From Paucisalibacillus algeriensis (lineage in GTDB: Bacteria; Bacillota; Bacilli; Bacillales; Amphibacillaceae), in assembly GCF_000577245.1 (NCBI RefSeq), contig NZ_CBYO010000004.1:86553-150552 (forward strand): a stretch of 64,000 nucleotides of DNA. Reading direction: 5' to 3'. A model generated the notes under the pieces. That model saw only the letters and a program-made list of their open reading frames with translations. It did no database searches and was not told where the DNA came from. This document shows, one piece after another, positions 17,436-27,188 of the stretch. Both the position numbers and the translations under genes were made by a program. Position 1 is the stretch's first letter. Every line of letters starts with the position of its first letter.

Positions 17436-18128
17436 ATGAATTATCATTATCATATTGCTGTTATAGAAGATGACCCAAATATTCAAAACATCGTATCAGC
17501 CTTCCTAAAAAAAGAAGGATATCATGTCTCTGTGATGGATTCTGCTGAAAAGGGCTTAGAGCTATGGAAGTCTAATCCACCGGATATGTGGATAGTCGAT
17601 ATTATGTTGCCAGGGATGGATGGGTATGAATTTTGTAAAACAATTCGTAATAAGAGTGATGTCCCAATCATTATTGTTTCTGCTAAAGATGAAGAAATTG
17701 ATAAAATACTTGGGCTTGAACTTGGAGGAGATGACTACTTAACAAAACCATTTAGTCCAAGAGAATTAATGGCTAGAGTAAAGCGCCTTTTTAAGCGTTA
17801 CCGACCTGAGGAAAAAGAACCGATTGAGAACAATGATCGAGTGATGGTGGAGCAGTTAGTAATTAATAAGAGTGACCGTCGTGTGTTCTGGGATGGAGAG
17901 GAGCAGGAAGTCACCACAAAAGAATTCGATATGTTGCTATTATTTGCAGAAAATGTCAACCGGGCGTTTTCTCGTGAAGAGCTTCTTATGCGGGTATGGG
18001 GAGACGATTACTTTGGAAGTGACCGGGCAGTAGATGATTTAGTGAAAAGACTCCGCAAGAAAATCAAAGATATTCCATTAGAGACTGTTTGGGGCTTTGG
18101 CTATCGTCTGCGGGATAAAGAGGACTAA
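17436..18128 (+). CDS. cssR: Response regulator CssR
   Basis: A 230-residue OmpR-family regulator. The receiver domain has the acidic pair Glu11/Asp12 (IEDDPN), the phospho-acceptor Asp55 (VDIMLPGMDG) and the conserved LTKPF Lys; the C-terminal half is a winged-helix domain. Start is the ATG at 17436; the GTG at 17427 lies inside the ribosome binding site. The gene is divergent from an htr protease gene and followed by a kinase, as in B. subtilis, where CssRS responds to secretion stress and misfolded exported proteins. The name rests on context plus family. Confidence 0.85.
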   Translation: MNYHYHIAVIEDDPNIQNIVSAFLKKEGYHVSVMDSAEKGLELWKSNPPDMWIVDIMLPGMDGYEFCKTIRNKSDVPIIIVSAKDEEIDKILGLELGGDDYLTKPFSPRELMARVKRLFKRYRPEEKEPIENNDRVMVEQLVINKSDRRVFWDGEEQEVTTKEFDMLLLFAENVNRAFSREELLMRVWGDDYFGSDRAVDDLVKRLRKKIKDIPLETVWGFGYRLRDKED

Positions 18129-18131
18129 TAG

Positions 18132-19472
18132 ATGAAACTGCAATATCAATTAAATGCTGCATTTACCGCCTTACTTCTAATTATCATGGCAATAACAGGA
18201 TATGTGATTTACTCCTTGATTCTAAATTTGCTAATTCAAGATGAACAAAGACAGTTAGAGCAAAAAGGTGAGATTTTAGTTAACGTTTTAGACGAGGCTT
18301 TTATATCAAGGGAAAATATCATTGGTTTTAATGAATTTCTGAAGGAACAGGATTTACAGTTATTCTTGTATGATCGTGAGCAAAACTCCGTGCTCTACTC
18401 TACTTTACCAACGCCAATTGTGACCGGATTGTTTATGAACAATGACTTTAAGAACTCGGATGAAGAACTTTGGGCATTTGGTAATGAGAAATACGTTACA
18501 TCACGTATCCTGTTTGTTCCAAAAAGCCTTGGATTAGAATTGATTCTACTTACCCCTTTACAGGACCTCCAAATAGTCCAACAAGATTTTATTATGCGTA
18601 TGTTACTTGTATTCATATTTGGAGCAATTGCGGCTATTGGTCTAAGTTACTTTCTTACTAGAAAATTGGTCACTCCTTTAACAAGGCTTAAATACCAACT
18701 AAAAAAAGTCGAAAAGCGAGAGTTTGATGAAATCAAACCAATTAGCGCTTCTGGAGAAATAAAAGAGGTAGCACAAAGTGTATATGATATGGCAAGCGAG
18801 TTGCAGCGGTATATAAATACTCAGCAGACTTTCTTCCAAAATGCTAGTCATGAACTTAAAACACCCCTTATGACAATTCAAGGCTATGCAGAAGGAATAA
18901 AAGAAAAAGTATTTGATAAGCAAGAGGAAGAAAAGGGCTTGGAAGTAATCGTTTCAGAGGTTAATCGACTAAAGAAAATAATTAATGAAATGATTTTACT
19001 TGCAAAACTAGAAAGTGAAGAGATTTCCTATCAAAATGAAAAGATTAAATTATCAACTCTATTGGAAAAGGTAGTGGAGCGAGCTTTGCCTCTAGCAACG
19101 GAGAAGGATATTGAGATTAGGAAAGAAGTCGATGGGAATCTGTATCTTTTGGGTGATGAAGAACGAATGTTGCGTGCCCTCTTGAACTTAACGGTTAATG
19201 GAATACGGCATGGTCATAATACACTTCTAATTTCTGCTTTGGTACAAAATGGTCAAACGCAGATAACTATTGAAGATGACGGAGAAGGTATTTCTGAAGA
19301 ATTAATGCCACATATTTTCCACCGATTTGTGAAAGGTAAGAATGGAGAGACTGGCCTAGGACTCGCCATCTCAAGAGCCATCATCGAACAATCCGGCGGA
19401 AAAATCCAGGCAGCAAAATCCCAACTAGGCGGGGCCAAATTCACCCTAACCTTCCCTAGTGTGCTTCATTGA
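18132..19472 (+). CDS. cssS: Sensor histidine kinase CssS
   Basis: A 446-residue membrane kinase. Two membrane helices (about 10-32 and 155-175) enclose an extracellular sensor of about 120 residues. A HAMP region follows, then the H-box FFQNASHELKTPL with phospho-accepting His240, and an ATPase domain with N, G1 (EDDGEGI) and G2 (GLGLAISRAI) boxes. Length is close to the 451 residues of B. subtilis CssS. It starts 3 bases after cssR, so the two are an operon. Confidence 0.85.
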   Translation: MKLQYQLNAAFTALLLIIMAITGYVIYSLILNLLIQDEQRQLEQKGEILVNVLDEAFISRENIIGFNEFLKEQDLQLFLYDREQNSVLYSTLPTPIVTGLFMNNDFKNSDEELWAFGNEKYVTSRILFVPKSLGLELILLTPLQDLQIVQQDFIMRMLLVFIFGAIAAIGLSYFLTRKLVTPLTRLKYQLKKVEKREFDEIKPISASGEIKEVAQSVYDMASELQRYINTQQTFFQNASHELKTPLMTIQGYAEGIKEKVFDKQEEEKGLEVIVSEVNRLKKIINEMILLAKLESEEISYQNEKIKLSTLLEKVVERALPLATEKDIEIRKEVDGNLYLLGDEERMLRALLNLTVNGIRHGHNTLLISALVQNGQTQITIEDDGEGISEELMPHIFHRFVKGKNGETGLGLAISRAIIEQSGGKIQAAKSQLGGAKFTLTFPSVLH

Positions 19473-19524
19473 GGGTCTATTCTGTTTAGAAATAAAGAGA
19501 TGAGTAAGACTAAATATTTGCACT

Positions 19525-19667
19525 GAGCGGTCCGAATAAACGGAGAATCCTTGAATTGAGAAAGCACTTTTTCTACGCGTGCGATGAGTCGCTAACGAAG
19601 CATTCCCTGGTACTGTGGTTACTCACCCCTATGCTGGAAGTAAAAGCGAAGTGTATTAGGACCGCTG
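19525..19667. repeat. MITE-like element with terminal inverted repeats
   Basis: A 143-bp intergenic block begins with GAGCGGTCCGAATA (19525-19538) and ends with TATTAGGACCGCT (19654-19666), an inverted repeat with one mismatch over 13 bases. Its right half (19626-19666) is about 33/40 identical to 3879-3920. No frame of note. It lies between cssS and the typA promoter. Confidence 0.65.
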
Positions 19668-19693
19668 GTAAGATTAGAGAATTAAAAAAAGTT

Positions 19694-19722
19694 AAGACAT
19701 CAATCGACATTTATGATATAAT
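19694..19722 (+). promoter_or_regulatory. Candidate typA promoter
   Basis: -10 TATAAT (19717-19722) is a perfect match; the -35 AAGACA (19694-19699) is weak, at a 17-bp spacing. Confidence 0.5.
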
Positions 19723-19764
19723 TGTCTAGTTTCATTCTACTCGGAAATAAGAGGAGCGTACTTT

Positions 19765-21594
19765 ATGCAATTAAGACAAGATATTCGTAATATCGCAATT
19801 ATTGCTCACGTTGACCATGGTAAAACAACATTAGTAGACCAGTTACTAAAATACTCTGGTACTTTTCGTGAAAATGAGCAAGTTGATGAACGTATGATGG
19901 ATTCTAACGATATTGAGCGTGAACGTGGAATCACAATATTGGCAAAAAATACAGCAATTAGCTATAACGATACAAGAATTAACATCTTAGATACACCAGG
20001 ACACGCGGATTTCGGTGGCGAAGTTGAACGTATCTTGAAAATGGTTGATGGTGTTGCTTTAGTAGTGGACGCCTACGAAGGAACAATGCCACAAACTCGA
20101 TTTGTGTTAAAAAAGGCACTTGAACAGAAATTAACACCAATCGTTGTATTAAACAAAATCGACCGTCCCAATGCAAGACCAGCAGAAGTAGTTGATGAAG
20201 TTTTAGATTTATTCATCGAACTAGGTGCAGACGATGACCAGTTAGAATTCCCAGTTGTATATGCATCTGCACTAAACGGAACTTCAGGACTTGAACCAGA
20301 TGATCAACAGGAAACAATGGAACCAATCTACCAAACGATTCTGGAACATATTCCTGCCCCGGTGGATAATCGTGAAGATCCACTACAATTCCAAGTAACC
20401 TTATTAGACTATAACGATTATGTTGGGCGTATTGGTATTGGACGTATCTCTCGTGGTAAAATTCATGTTGGCCAACAGGTTGTTGTTATGAAAAAAGATG
20501 GCACACAAAAGTCTTTCCGTATTAGTAAGCTATTTGGTTTCTTCGGTTTAAAACGATTAGAGATTGAAGAAGCTGGTGCAGGTGAGATAGTAGCAATCTC
20601 AGGTCTTGATGATTTAAATGTTGGGGAAACTATTTGTCCTCAAGATCATCCTGATGCACTTCCGATTCTTCACATTGATGAGCCAACTCTTCAGATGACA
20701 TTTGTTACAAACAATAGTCCTTTTGCGGGTCGTGAAGGTAAGTATATTACATCTCGTAAAATCGAGGAACGTCTATTAAAACAGTTAGAAACAGATGTAA
20801 GTTTACGTGTTGATCCAACTGATTCTCCAGATGCTTGGATTGTTTCAGGACGTGGGGAACTACACTTATCAATATTAATTGAGAATTTACGTCGTGAAGG
20901 TTTTGAGCTTCAACTATCGAAACCAAAGGTAATTATAAAAGAAATTGATGGTGTTCTTTGTGAACCTATTGAGCGAGTGCAAGTGGACGTACCAGAAGAG
21001 CATACTGGAGCAATCATGGAGTCTCTTGGTGCACGTAAAGGCGAAATGCTCGATATGGTGAACTTTGGTAATGGTCAAGTCCGTCTTGAGTTTAAAGTGC
21101 CATCTCGTGGACTTATTGGGTACTCAACTGAATTTATGTCACAAACACGTGGTTATGGAATTCTAAACCATACTTTTGAAGCTTATGAACCGGTTATTAA
21201 AGGGCAAGTAGGTGGCAGACGCCAAGGAGTTCTTGTAGCATTGGAAAATGGTAAAGCTTCAACTTATGGGATTATGGGTCTTGAAGACCGTGGAATTATT
21301 TTTGTAGATCCTGGTACAGACGTATATGCAGGTATGATTGTTGGGGAGCATAATCGTGAAAATGACTTAACCGTAAATATCACGAAAGAAAAACATCTGA
21401 CCAACGTTCGTTCTGCAACAAAGGATCAAACTTCGGTAATTCGTAAAACTAGAAACATGTCACTCGAAGAAGCATTAGAATATTTGAATGAGGATGAGTA
21501 CTGCGAAGTAACTCCTGAATCTATTCGTCTTCGTAAAAAAATCCTAAATAAAAATGAACGTGAAAAAGCAGCAAAACGTGCAAAATTGGTTTAA
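19765..21594 (+). CDS. typA: Translational GTPase TypA/BipA
   Basis: A 609-residue ribosome-binding GTPase involved in 50S assembly and growth at low temperature and stress. G1 is AHVDHGKTT (14-22), the switch region is RERGITI (51-57), G3 is DTPGHADF (75-82) and G4 is NKIDRP (128-133). Elongation-factor domains II, III and V follow, then the TypA-specific C-terminal domain with [15 protein letters not shown]. Length is as expected. GAGGAGCG precedes the ATG. Monocistronic, with its own promoter and terminator. Confidence 0.97.
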   Translation: MQLRQDIRNIAIIAHVDHGKTTLVDQLLKYSGTFRENEQVDERMMDSNDIERERGITILAKNTAISYNDTRINILDTPGHADFGGEVERILKMVDGVALVVDAYEGTMPQTRFVLKKALEQKLTPIVVLNKIDRPNARPAEVVDEVLDLFIELGADDDQLEFPVVYASALNGTSGLEPDDQQETMEPIYQTILEHIPAPVDNREDPLQFQVTLLDYNDYVGRIGIGRISRGKIHVGQQVVVMKKDGTQKSFRISKLFGFFGLKRLEIEEAGAGEIVAISGLDDLNVGETICPQDHPDALPILHIDEPTLQMTFVTNNSPFAGREGKYITSRKIEERLLKQLETDVSLRVDPTDSPDAWIVSGRGELHLSILIENLRREGFELQLSKPKVIIKEIDGVLCEPIERVQVDVPEEHTGAIMESLGARKGEMLDMVNFGNGQVRLEFKVPSRGLIGYSTEFMSQTRGYGILNHTFEAYEPVIKGQVGGRRQGVLVALENGKASTYGIMGLEDRGIIFVDPGTDVYAGMIVGEHNRENDLTVNITKEKHLTNVRSATKDQTSVIRKTRNMSLEEALEYLNEDEYCEVTPESIRLRKKILNKNEREKAAKRAKLV

Positions 21595-21599
21595 ACGGT

Positions 21600-21645
21600 A
21601 AGAAGATATCTAGGGAAGTGCCTCCTTCAGATATCTTCTTTATTT
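21600..21645 (+). terminator. Terminator of typA
   Basis: AAGAAGATATCT pairs with AGATATCTTCTT, followed by a T-rich tract. Confidence 0.85.
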
Positions 21646-21726
21646 ATTTTTTGTAATTTTCTACTTATAAATTGTTATGAATTACTCTAGAATTAGCTAT
21701 AAATATAATTAAAGGAGTGAATCGAC

Positions 21727-22779
21727 ATACGTATACTATTTCCAATTTTTCTTTTGATTTTCGTGATAGGTTGTTCTAAAGAAGACACATCCAGTTATCA
21801 GACTGAATCAACAATTAATCAAAATGAATATGAAGTGATTGCGTCAAATTTAGAAATACCATGGGAAATTGCAAAGTTGGATGACACCATTTACATAAGT
21901 GAAAGAACTGGTTCCATCGTACAAATTAAAGAGGACAACTATTTTCGGCAACCTGTCAGACTGGAGAAGGGATTGTCTAACCAGCCTGAAGCGGGATTAT
22001 TAGGAATAGCTTTTCCATCCAATTTTACAAATAAGGCTTTTGCATATTATTCTTATGTTGATGGTAATGATTTTTTTCAGCGTGTTGTTGAAATTCAGTT
22101 AATAGATGACCACTGGCAGGAAACGAATGTTTTACTGGATAAGATACCAGGGGGGAAGTTCCATCAAGGTGGCAGAATTAAAATTGGGCCAGATCAAAAG
22201 TTGTATATTACCACTGGAGATGCAACAGTACCTGAGCTAGCTCAAGATGTAACAAGCTTAGCCGGTAAAATACTGAGAATGAATATCGATGGTACGATTC
22301 CCTCTGATAATCCCATTCCAAACAACTATGTTTATTCCTATGGACATCGCAATCCACAAGGACTAGCCTGGGATAGTGAAGGTAATCTATATGCGTCGGA
22401 ACATGGTTCAAGTGCACATGATGAGCTAAATCATATTCAAAAAGGAAAGAACTATGGATGGCCAATTATTCAAGGGGATGAGACAAAAGAAGGAATGTTA
22501 AACCCGATTGTCCATTCTCATGAGAAAACATGGGCACCATCAGGGATGGCGCTGTTAGAGGGGAAATTATATTTTGCTTCTTTAAGAGGAGAGGGTATTC
22601 GAGTATATGACCTTCAAACAAACATGCTGGATGAAACACTATCTGAACTAGGACGTGTACGTGATGTGTTAGCAACAAATCAGGGGTTATATGTTATTAC
22701 CAATAATACAGATGGACGAGGAAACCCATATGCAAATGATGATCGGTTAATATTTATCCCAATCCATATGTTGCGGTAG
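21727..22779 (+). CDS. Lipoprotein PQQ-type sugar (glucose/sorbosone) dehydrogenase, non-standard start
   Basis: A beta-propeller protein of about 350 residues related to soluble PQQ glucose dehydrogenase (GSDH family): EAGLLGIAFP, GGKFHQGGRIKIGPDQ, LYITTGD, YSYGHRNPQGLAWD and ASEHG motifs in order. Translating upstream of the first standard start (TTG 21754) restores a full signal peptide, RILFPIFLLIFVIGC, with lipobox Cys16. The codon at the expected start, 9 bases after GGAG, is ATA (21727-21729), and an in-frame stop lies at 21718. Either ATA initiates, or an ATG has mutated and TTG gives a leaderless protein. The PQQ use is family-based. Confidence 0.75.
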   Translation: MRILFPIFLLIFVIGCSKEDTSSYQTESTINQNEYEVIASNLEIPWEIAKLDDTIYISERTGSIVQIKEDNYFRQPVRLEKGLSNQPEAGLLGIAFPSNFTNKAFAYYSYVDGNDFFQRVVEIQLIDDHWQETNVLLDKIPGGKFHQGGRIKIGPDQKLYITTGDATVPELAQDVTSLAGKILRMNIDGTIPSDNPIPNNYVYSYGHRNPQGLAWDSEGNLYASEHGSSAHDELNHIQKGKNYGWPIIQGDETKEGMLNPIVHSHEKTWAPSGMALLEGKLYFASLRGEGIRVYDLQTNMLDETLSELGRVRDVLATNQGLYVITNNTDGRGNPYANDDRLIFIPIHMLR

Positions 22780-22796
22780 TTCTTTTTGAAGAGAAA

Positions 22797-22838
22797 AAGA
22801 GGTAGTAAACAAATGATTGTTTACTACCTCTTTTTTTT
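22797..22838. terminator. Bidirectional terminator
   Basis: A long stem, AAAGAGGTAGTAAACA with TGTTTACTACCTCTTT, loop of about 5 bases, then eight T. It ends the dehydrogenase transcript; its right arm also encodes the last residues of the small minus-strand gene. Confidence 0.85.
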
Positions 22839-23003
22839 ACTTCTTTCATCTGGAATATATTTTGTATAATATGCAGCAAAAATTAAACAAATGAGGGTCA
22901 GTCCCCAAGTAGCTACTCCAGTCCATTGTAAATCAATCCGTAAACCGAATAACAATATCAACGCACTTAATGCAAGAAATATTGCGGTTAAATAGCGTTT
23001 CAT
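22824..23003 (-). CDS. Small two-span membrane protein
   Basis: A 59-residue protein missed by a length cut-off. The ATG at 23003 has GAGGTG about 8 bases upstream. Two hydrophobic helices (about 4-22 and 30-48) are separated by RIDLQW, and the tail is strongly basic (ERSKKKR). Its stop codon lies within the shared terminator hairpin. I do not recognise the family. Positive tail and two spans would place both ends in the cytoplasm. Confidence 0.7.
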   Translation of the reverse strand: MKRYLTAIFLALSALILLFGLRIDLQWTGVATWGLTLICLIFAAYYTKYIPDERSKKKR

Positions 23004-23119
23004 TTTAAAACACCTCGAGTATGGTGATTACTTAAAACATCATAGTTAATTATATTACATAGTATAAGAAAAGTGTGAGACTTTTCTCCTATTTTACATA
23101 GTTTTTACATCATGAATTA

Positions 23120-23554
23120 TTAACCTTCAATAATCGTCTTTGGTTTACGGGCTAAGCAAAGGATACCTGCTATTAGATAAAGAATTCCACTCAGGATACC
23201 TCCACCAAGAGTAATAATAGCATAGCCAACTCCAGTTACAATGAGGATGATCCCTGCAGCTACTGGACGTTTATTTCCTTTTAATAGAACCATAGCCACA
23301 ATACCTAAAATGATAGCAATTATTGGCAAGATTACTATTAATATTCCGCCCTGTGCAAGGTTCATACTAAACATTTCTTCTAACGCTGTCATGTCAGTTG
23401 AGGTTAAGTCAAATTCAGATTGGTTTTCCATCATATAATCTTCTAAATATCCCTTATTATTTTCCATCCATAGTCGAAGTATTCCAAATGCTACAGAGAA
23501 TACATAGAAAACCGCACCAATAATTCCAAGTGTCATTTCTGCAGTTCGTTTCAC
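23120..23554 (-). CDS. DUF4064 family membrane protein
   Basis: A 144-residue protein with an N-terminal helix (about 8-27), a polar extracellular segment rich in acidic residues, then three closely packed helices with many Gly and Ile (about 68-135). This arrangement and the MKRTAEMTLGIIG start match the DUF4064 family. Function unknown. GGAGG lies 8 bases before the ATG. Confidence 0.8.
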   Translation of the reverse strand: MKRTAEMTLGIIGAVFYVFSVAFGILRLWMENNKGYLEDYMMENQSEFDLTSTDMTALEEMFSMNLAQGGILIVILPIIAIILGIVAMVLLKGNKRPVAAGIILIVTGVGYAIITLGGGILSGILYLIAGILCLARKPKTIIEG

Positions 23555-23707
23555 AATAATTCCTCCCTTAATATGTATATTGCTATTTTATACGATTTTA
23601 CCTCATAATTGTTTCATTTATTACTAAAAAAAGTATAAAAAAGAAAATGTAGAATTATTTAAAAAAATAAAATATTATATAATGTAAAGAGTATAGGGGG
23701 GAAGATT

Positions 23708-24859
23708 GTGCGGGAAGTAGTAATAATCGATGGGGTACGTACGGCTGTAGGTAGAAAAGGTGGAGCATTCGCAAATTATCGATCGGATGATTTGGCTGCA
23801 ATGGTATTAGAGGAATTGGTGGAACGGTCAACTATTGAGAAAAGTAGTGTGGAAGATGTTATTTTAGGTTGTGTGACACAAGTAAATGAGCAAGGTGGGA
23901 ATATTGCACGCACTGCAGCGCTTATTGCGGGATTCCCAATTTATGTACCTGGGGTAACCATTGATCGTCAATGTGGTTCTAGTCAACAGGCCATTCATTT
24001 TGCAGCCCAAGCAATTGCAGCAGGAGATATGGATATTGTAATTGCTGGTGGGGTTGAAAGCATGTCACGTGCTCCCATGTTTGCAAATATGGGCAAAATA
24101 AAACCTAGTAAAAAACTTCTAGAGAAATATGAAATTGTAAATCAAGGTGTATCATCTGAAAAGATTGCAGACGAATGGGGATTAACTAGAGAGCAACTAG
24201 ATACATATTCGCTAGAGAGTCATAGAAAAGCATTGCTTGCTATAGAGAAGGGAAAGTTTGAAGCGGAAATCCTACCGGTTGAGGTAGAGGATGCAGGAGG
24301 AGATAAGCAAATCATTAGGAGAGATGAGGGCCCTAGACAGGATACGTCTATGGAAGCACTTTCCTCGCTTAAACCAGTCTTTCAAGCAGACGGTAAAATA
24401 ACGGCAGGAAACGCTAGTCAAATGAGTGATGGAGCGAGTGCTGTTCTGCTAATGTCTGGTGAAAAAGCAAGTGAATTAGGTTTGAAACCGAAAGCAAAAA
24501 TAATAGCTCGTGTTGTCGTAGGTTCAGATCCGACCCTAATGCTAACAGGACCTATTGAAGCAACGAAACATGTATTAGAGAAATCAGGTCTTTCAATAGA
24601 GGATATGGACCGCTATGAAGTAAACGAAGCCTTTGCACCAGTACCACTTGCATGGCTAGCAGAAACAGGTGCAGACCCTAATAAGTTAAATGTAAATGGA
24701 GGGGCAATTGCACTAGGGCATCCATTAGGTGCAACAGGAACAAAGCTTATGACTTCACTGTTATACGAATTAGAGCGAATCAATGGTCGCTATGGGTTAC
24801 TAGCTATTTGTGAAGGTATGGGGATGGCTAATGCTACCATTATCGAGCGAGTGGAATAG
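23708..24859 (+). CDS. Thiolase family protein (acetyl-CoA C-acyltransferase)
   Basis: A 383-residue thiolase. The nucleophile is Cys89 (RQCGSS), with His338 (GHPLGATG) and Cys368 (CEGMGMA) completing the active site; NEAFAPVPLAW is also typical. It either condenses two acetyl-CoA or cleaves 3-ketoacyl-CoA. Start is GTG at 23708, after GGGGGGAAG. With no beta-oxidation or mevalonate genes nearby, direction and substrate stay open; similar B. subtilis proteins are YhfS and MmgA. A TATAAT-like -10 lies about 30 bases upstream. Confidence 0.92.
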   Translation: MREVVIIDGVRTAVGRKGGAFANYRSDDLAAMVLEELVERSTIEKSSVEDVILGCVTQVNEQGGNIARTAALIAGFPIYVPGVTIDRQCGSSQQAIHFAAQAIAAGDMDIVIAGGVESMSRAPMFANMGKIKPSKKLLEKYEIVNQGVSSEKIADEWGLTREQLDTYSLESHRKALLAIEKGKFEAEILPVEVEDAGGDKQIIRRDEGPRQDTSMEALSSLKPVFQADGKITAGNASQMSDGASAVLLMSGEKASELGLKPKAKIIARVVVGSDPTLMLTGPIEATKHVLEKSGLSIEDMDRYEVNEAFAPVPLAWLAETGADPNKLNVNGGAIALGHPLGATGTKLMTSLLYELERINGRYGLLAICEGMGMANATIIERVE

Positions 24860-24868
24860 ATTTGTAAA

Positions 24869-24902
24869 AGCAGCTGCTTAAATTGGCAGTTGTTTTTTTT
24901 TT
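24869..24902 (+). terminator. Terminator of the thiolase gene
   Basis: GCAGCTGC pairs with GCAGTTGT (with G-T pairs), followed by about ten T. From here to 25097 I see no gene, only AT-rich sequence and a TATAAT at 25082-25087 that probably serves the next gene. Confidence 0.7.
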
Positions 24903-25116
24903 GAGAAAACGGTTAGTTGGAAACCAATAAACTTAAGACTCTGGTCGTTTATACACTTTTCAATTTTCATTTTGGAACGCTCCTACTACTATTTTGTCAT
25001 ATTAAGAATAACCATGTTGGACAAACTAACGCTAATTGTAGAATTTTTGAATAATAAGGAATTATTTTCCTGTTAACATGGTATAATTAGTAAAAAAGTA
25101 TGAGGAGTTATGGTCT

Positions 25117-26295
25117 ATGACTAGGGGGAAAGTTATCAAGGTAATACTATTATTGCTAATGGTAGTAATATTAGTTTCGTGTGGTAAAGATATATCGGAA
25201 GGAAATATTGACCAAAATCGAACTGCTGGTTCACATGCTGGAAAAACATCGGATTCCAGAGAGCCAAAGGAATCAATTGAAATAACAAAAGAAATATCGA
25301 TAACCGCAATTGGGGATATGCTCATACACAATAGTGTTTATAATGATGCAAAGGTTAAACAAGGATATGATTTTAAACCTATGCTTAAACGGGTGGAACC
25401 TTTTTTAAGTGATGCTACTATTTCTATTGCAAACCAAGAAACAATGATTGGTGGGGTCGAATTAGGTTTATCGTCTTATCCGACATTTAACAGTCCTACT
25501 GAGGTTGGTGATGCCTTAAAATGGGCTGGAGTCGATGTTGTATCGCTAGCTAATAATCATACGTTAGATCGTGGTGAAGAAGCGATCCAGCGAGCTATTA
25601 CACATTGGGAAACCATTGATATGATGTATACAGGGGCATATAAGAATAGCCAAGACCGTGACCGGGTAAGAGTGTATGAGACTGAAGAAGGGATATCTGT
25701 TGCCTTTTTATCCTATACCTATGGAACAAATGGAATTCCAGTTCCGGTTGGAAGGGACTACTTAGTAAACTTAATTGACCAAGAGCTCATAGCCAGGGAA
25801 ATAAAAGATGCAAAGGAAAAAGCCGATGTAGTTGTATTAAGCCTCCACTTTGGAAATGAATATGAGCGGATGCCGAACCAAATACAAAAAGACCTTGTTC
25901 AATTTGTTGCGGACCAGGGAGCTGATGTTGTTGTTGGGCACCACCCACATGTCTTGCAACCAATTGATTGGGTCACAAGTGCAGAGGGAAGTCGTACACT
26001 GGTTGTCTATTCCTTAGGGAATTTTCTGTCGGGTCAAGATGAATTTTATAGACAAATCGGTGGTATATTTAAATTTTATATTTCAAAAACAACTAAGGGT
26101 GGAGAGCAGGAAGTGAAGGTGCACTCACCAGAATTTCTACCTACGTATGTAAAATATTCAAATTGGCAAGATTATGAGGTTATTCCAATGTACCAATTAA
26201 CCGATCAAGACTTACCAAATGCCAGCAAGCACTATGAAGAGATTAAAGAACACATGTCAATCTGGGTACCAGATTTAAAGTTTATAGAAGAATAA
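25117..26295 (+). CDS. CapA-like lipoprotein (poly-gamma-glutamate capsule synthesis family)
   Basis: A 392-residue protein. A signal peptide with lipobox LVSC (Cys22) is followed by a polar linker and a CapA domain (about 60-325) of the metallophosphatase fold: AIGDMLIHNSVYNDA, ANQETMIGG, SLANNHTLDRGEEA, LHFGNEYE, VVGHHPHVLQPID and YSLGNFLSGQ. GAGGAG lies 9 bases before the ATG. No capB or capC genes are adjacent, so a role in poly-gamma-glutamate is not assured; solo CapA lipoproteins are common in Bacillaceae and mostly uncharacterised. Confidence 0.9.
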   Translation: MTRGKVIKVILLLLMVVILVSCGKDISEGNIDQNRTAGSHAGKTSDSREPKESIEITKEISITAIGDMLIHNSVYNDAKVKQGYDFKPMLKRVEPFLSDATISIANQETMIGGVELGLSSYPTFNSPTEVGDALKWAGVDVVSLANNHTLDRGEEAIQRAITHWETIDMMYTGAYKNSQDRDRVRVYETEEGISVAFLSYTYGTNGIPVPVGRDYLVNLIDQELIAREIKDAKEKADVVVLSLHFGNEYERMPNQIQKDLVQFVADQGADVVVGHHPHVLQPIDWVTSAEGSRTLVVYSLGNFLSGQDEFYRQIGGIFKFYISKTTKGGEQEVKVHSPEFLPTYVKYSNWQDYEVIPMYQLTDQDLPNASKHYEEIKEHMSIWVPDLKFIEE

Positions 26296-26325
26296 TATTT
26301 GTAGGACATCATCTAGAAGTTGCCA

Positions 26326-26356
26326 GAAGCCTAGCTATATAAGTGCTAGGCTTCCA
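26326..26356 (+). terminator. Terminator-like hairpin
   Basis: GAAGCCTAGC pairs perfectly with GCTAGGCTTC over a 9-base loop; the T run is weak. From here to 26495 nothing else is seen. Confidence 0.6.
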
Positions 26357-26495
26357 CAATTTGTGTATCTAAATTAACTACATATTCTCTTTCCTGCATA
26401 GTAAATCTTCGTTATATCTTATATAGAAATTATGAACAAAGTAGTTGTAACTAAAGATGAACAATTCACCATATAGCTTCCTTTTTGAAAAAGCA

Positions 26496-27188
26496 TTACT
26501 TAGTAATTCTAAATTTTTTGTTTAACACAAAAGAAATTAAGAATAGAAGAACTCCAATTACGGCAAAGAATAGAACCGGAATGGTGATTTCTGAACCAAA
26601 GCTTGGCATTATGATTGGAACTAAAACAGTCGCTCCTATAAAAATCATGCTAATGAACCATAATTGTAAAAACTCAACCCACTTTTTAGGTTTTTTCTCT
26701 TTAAAAGTGGAGTTTCTAAGCCATCTTAAAATGATTAATATAAAGCCAGATAATATGACTAAATCAATGATGACAACTGTAATTCCACTACCAATTGAAA
26801 AAGTAAAATCATTAGAACCGACATCAAAGAATTGGTGTAACACAAAATTAGCTATCCCATGAAAAGTGCTAAGGATACCAAGGAAGTAAATTACGATATA
26901 GGCTCCAAATAGCAATGCGAATGATTGCTTCTCGCCAGGTATTTCTGCAATTAACTCATCACAGTATTTTCTTAGATTATGACCAAATACATCACGAGCT
27001 GTTTTACCCTCTTTTTGTGCTTCAAGTAAGTGTTCCAAAAGTTCAAATAGCACTTCTTCTGTCTGTTGTTCAGATTTGTTTCCGTTTAAGCGGATATAAA
27101 CAAGCATATCTTCATAAATCTCTTTGTTCTCTTCTGATAATTTTTCTCGCATGTCATTGTTCAGTTTAATAAAATCTTTAGAATTCAC
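26496..27188 (-). CDS. DUF1129-like membrane protein
   Basis: A 230-residue protein: a cytoplasmic helical N-terminus of about 85 residues (ending HNLRKYCDELIAEIP) and about four to five membrane helices (87-110, 128-152, 172-190, 198-222). This layout fits the DUF1129 / HAAS-type membrane proteins that usually sit next to PadR regulators, as here, where it overlaps the padR gene by 4 bases. These are thought to act with the regulator, but the role is unknown. Confidence 0.75.
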   Translation of the reverse strand: MNSKDFIKLNNDMREKLSEENKEIYEDMLVYIRLNGNKSEQQTEEVLFELLEHLLEAQKEGKTARDVFGHNLRKYCDELIAEIPGEKQSFALLFGAYIVIYFLGILSTFHGIANFVLHQFFDVGSNDFTFSIGSGITVVIIDLVILSGFILIILRWLRNSTFKEKKPKKWVEFLQLWFISMIFIGATVLVPIIMPSFGSEITIPVLFFAVIGVLLFLISFVLNKKFRITK

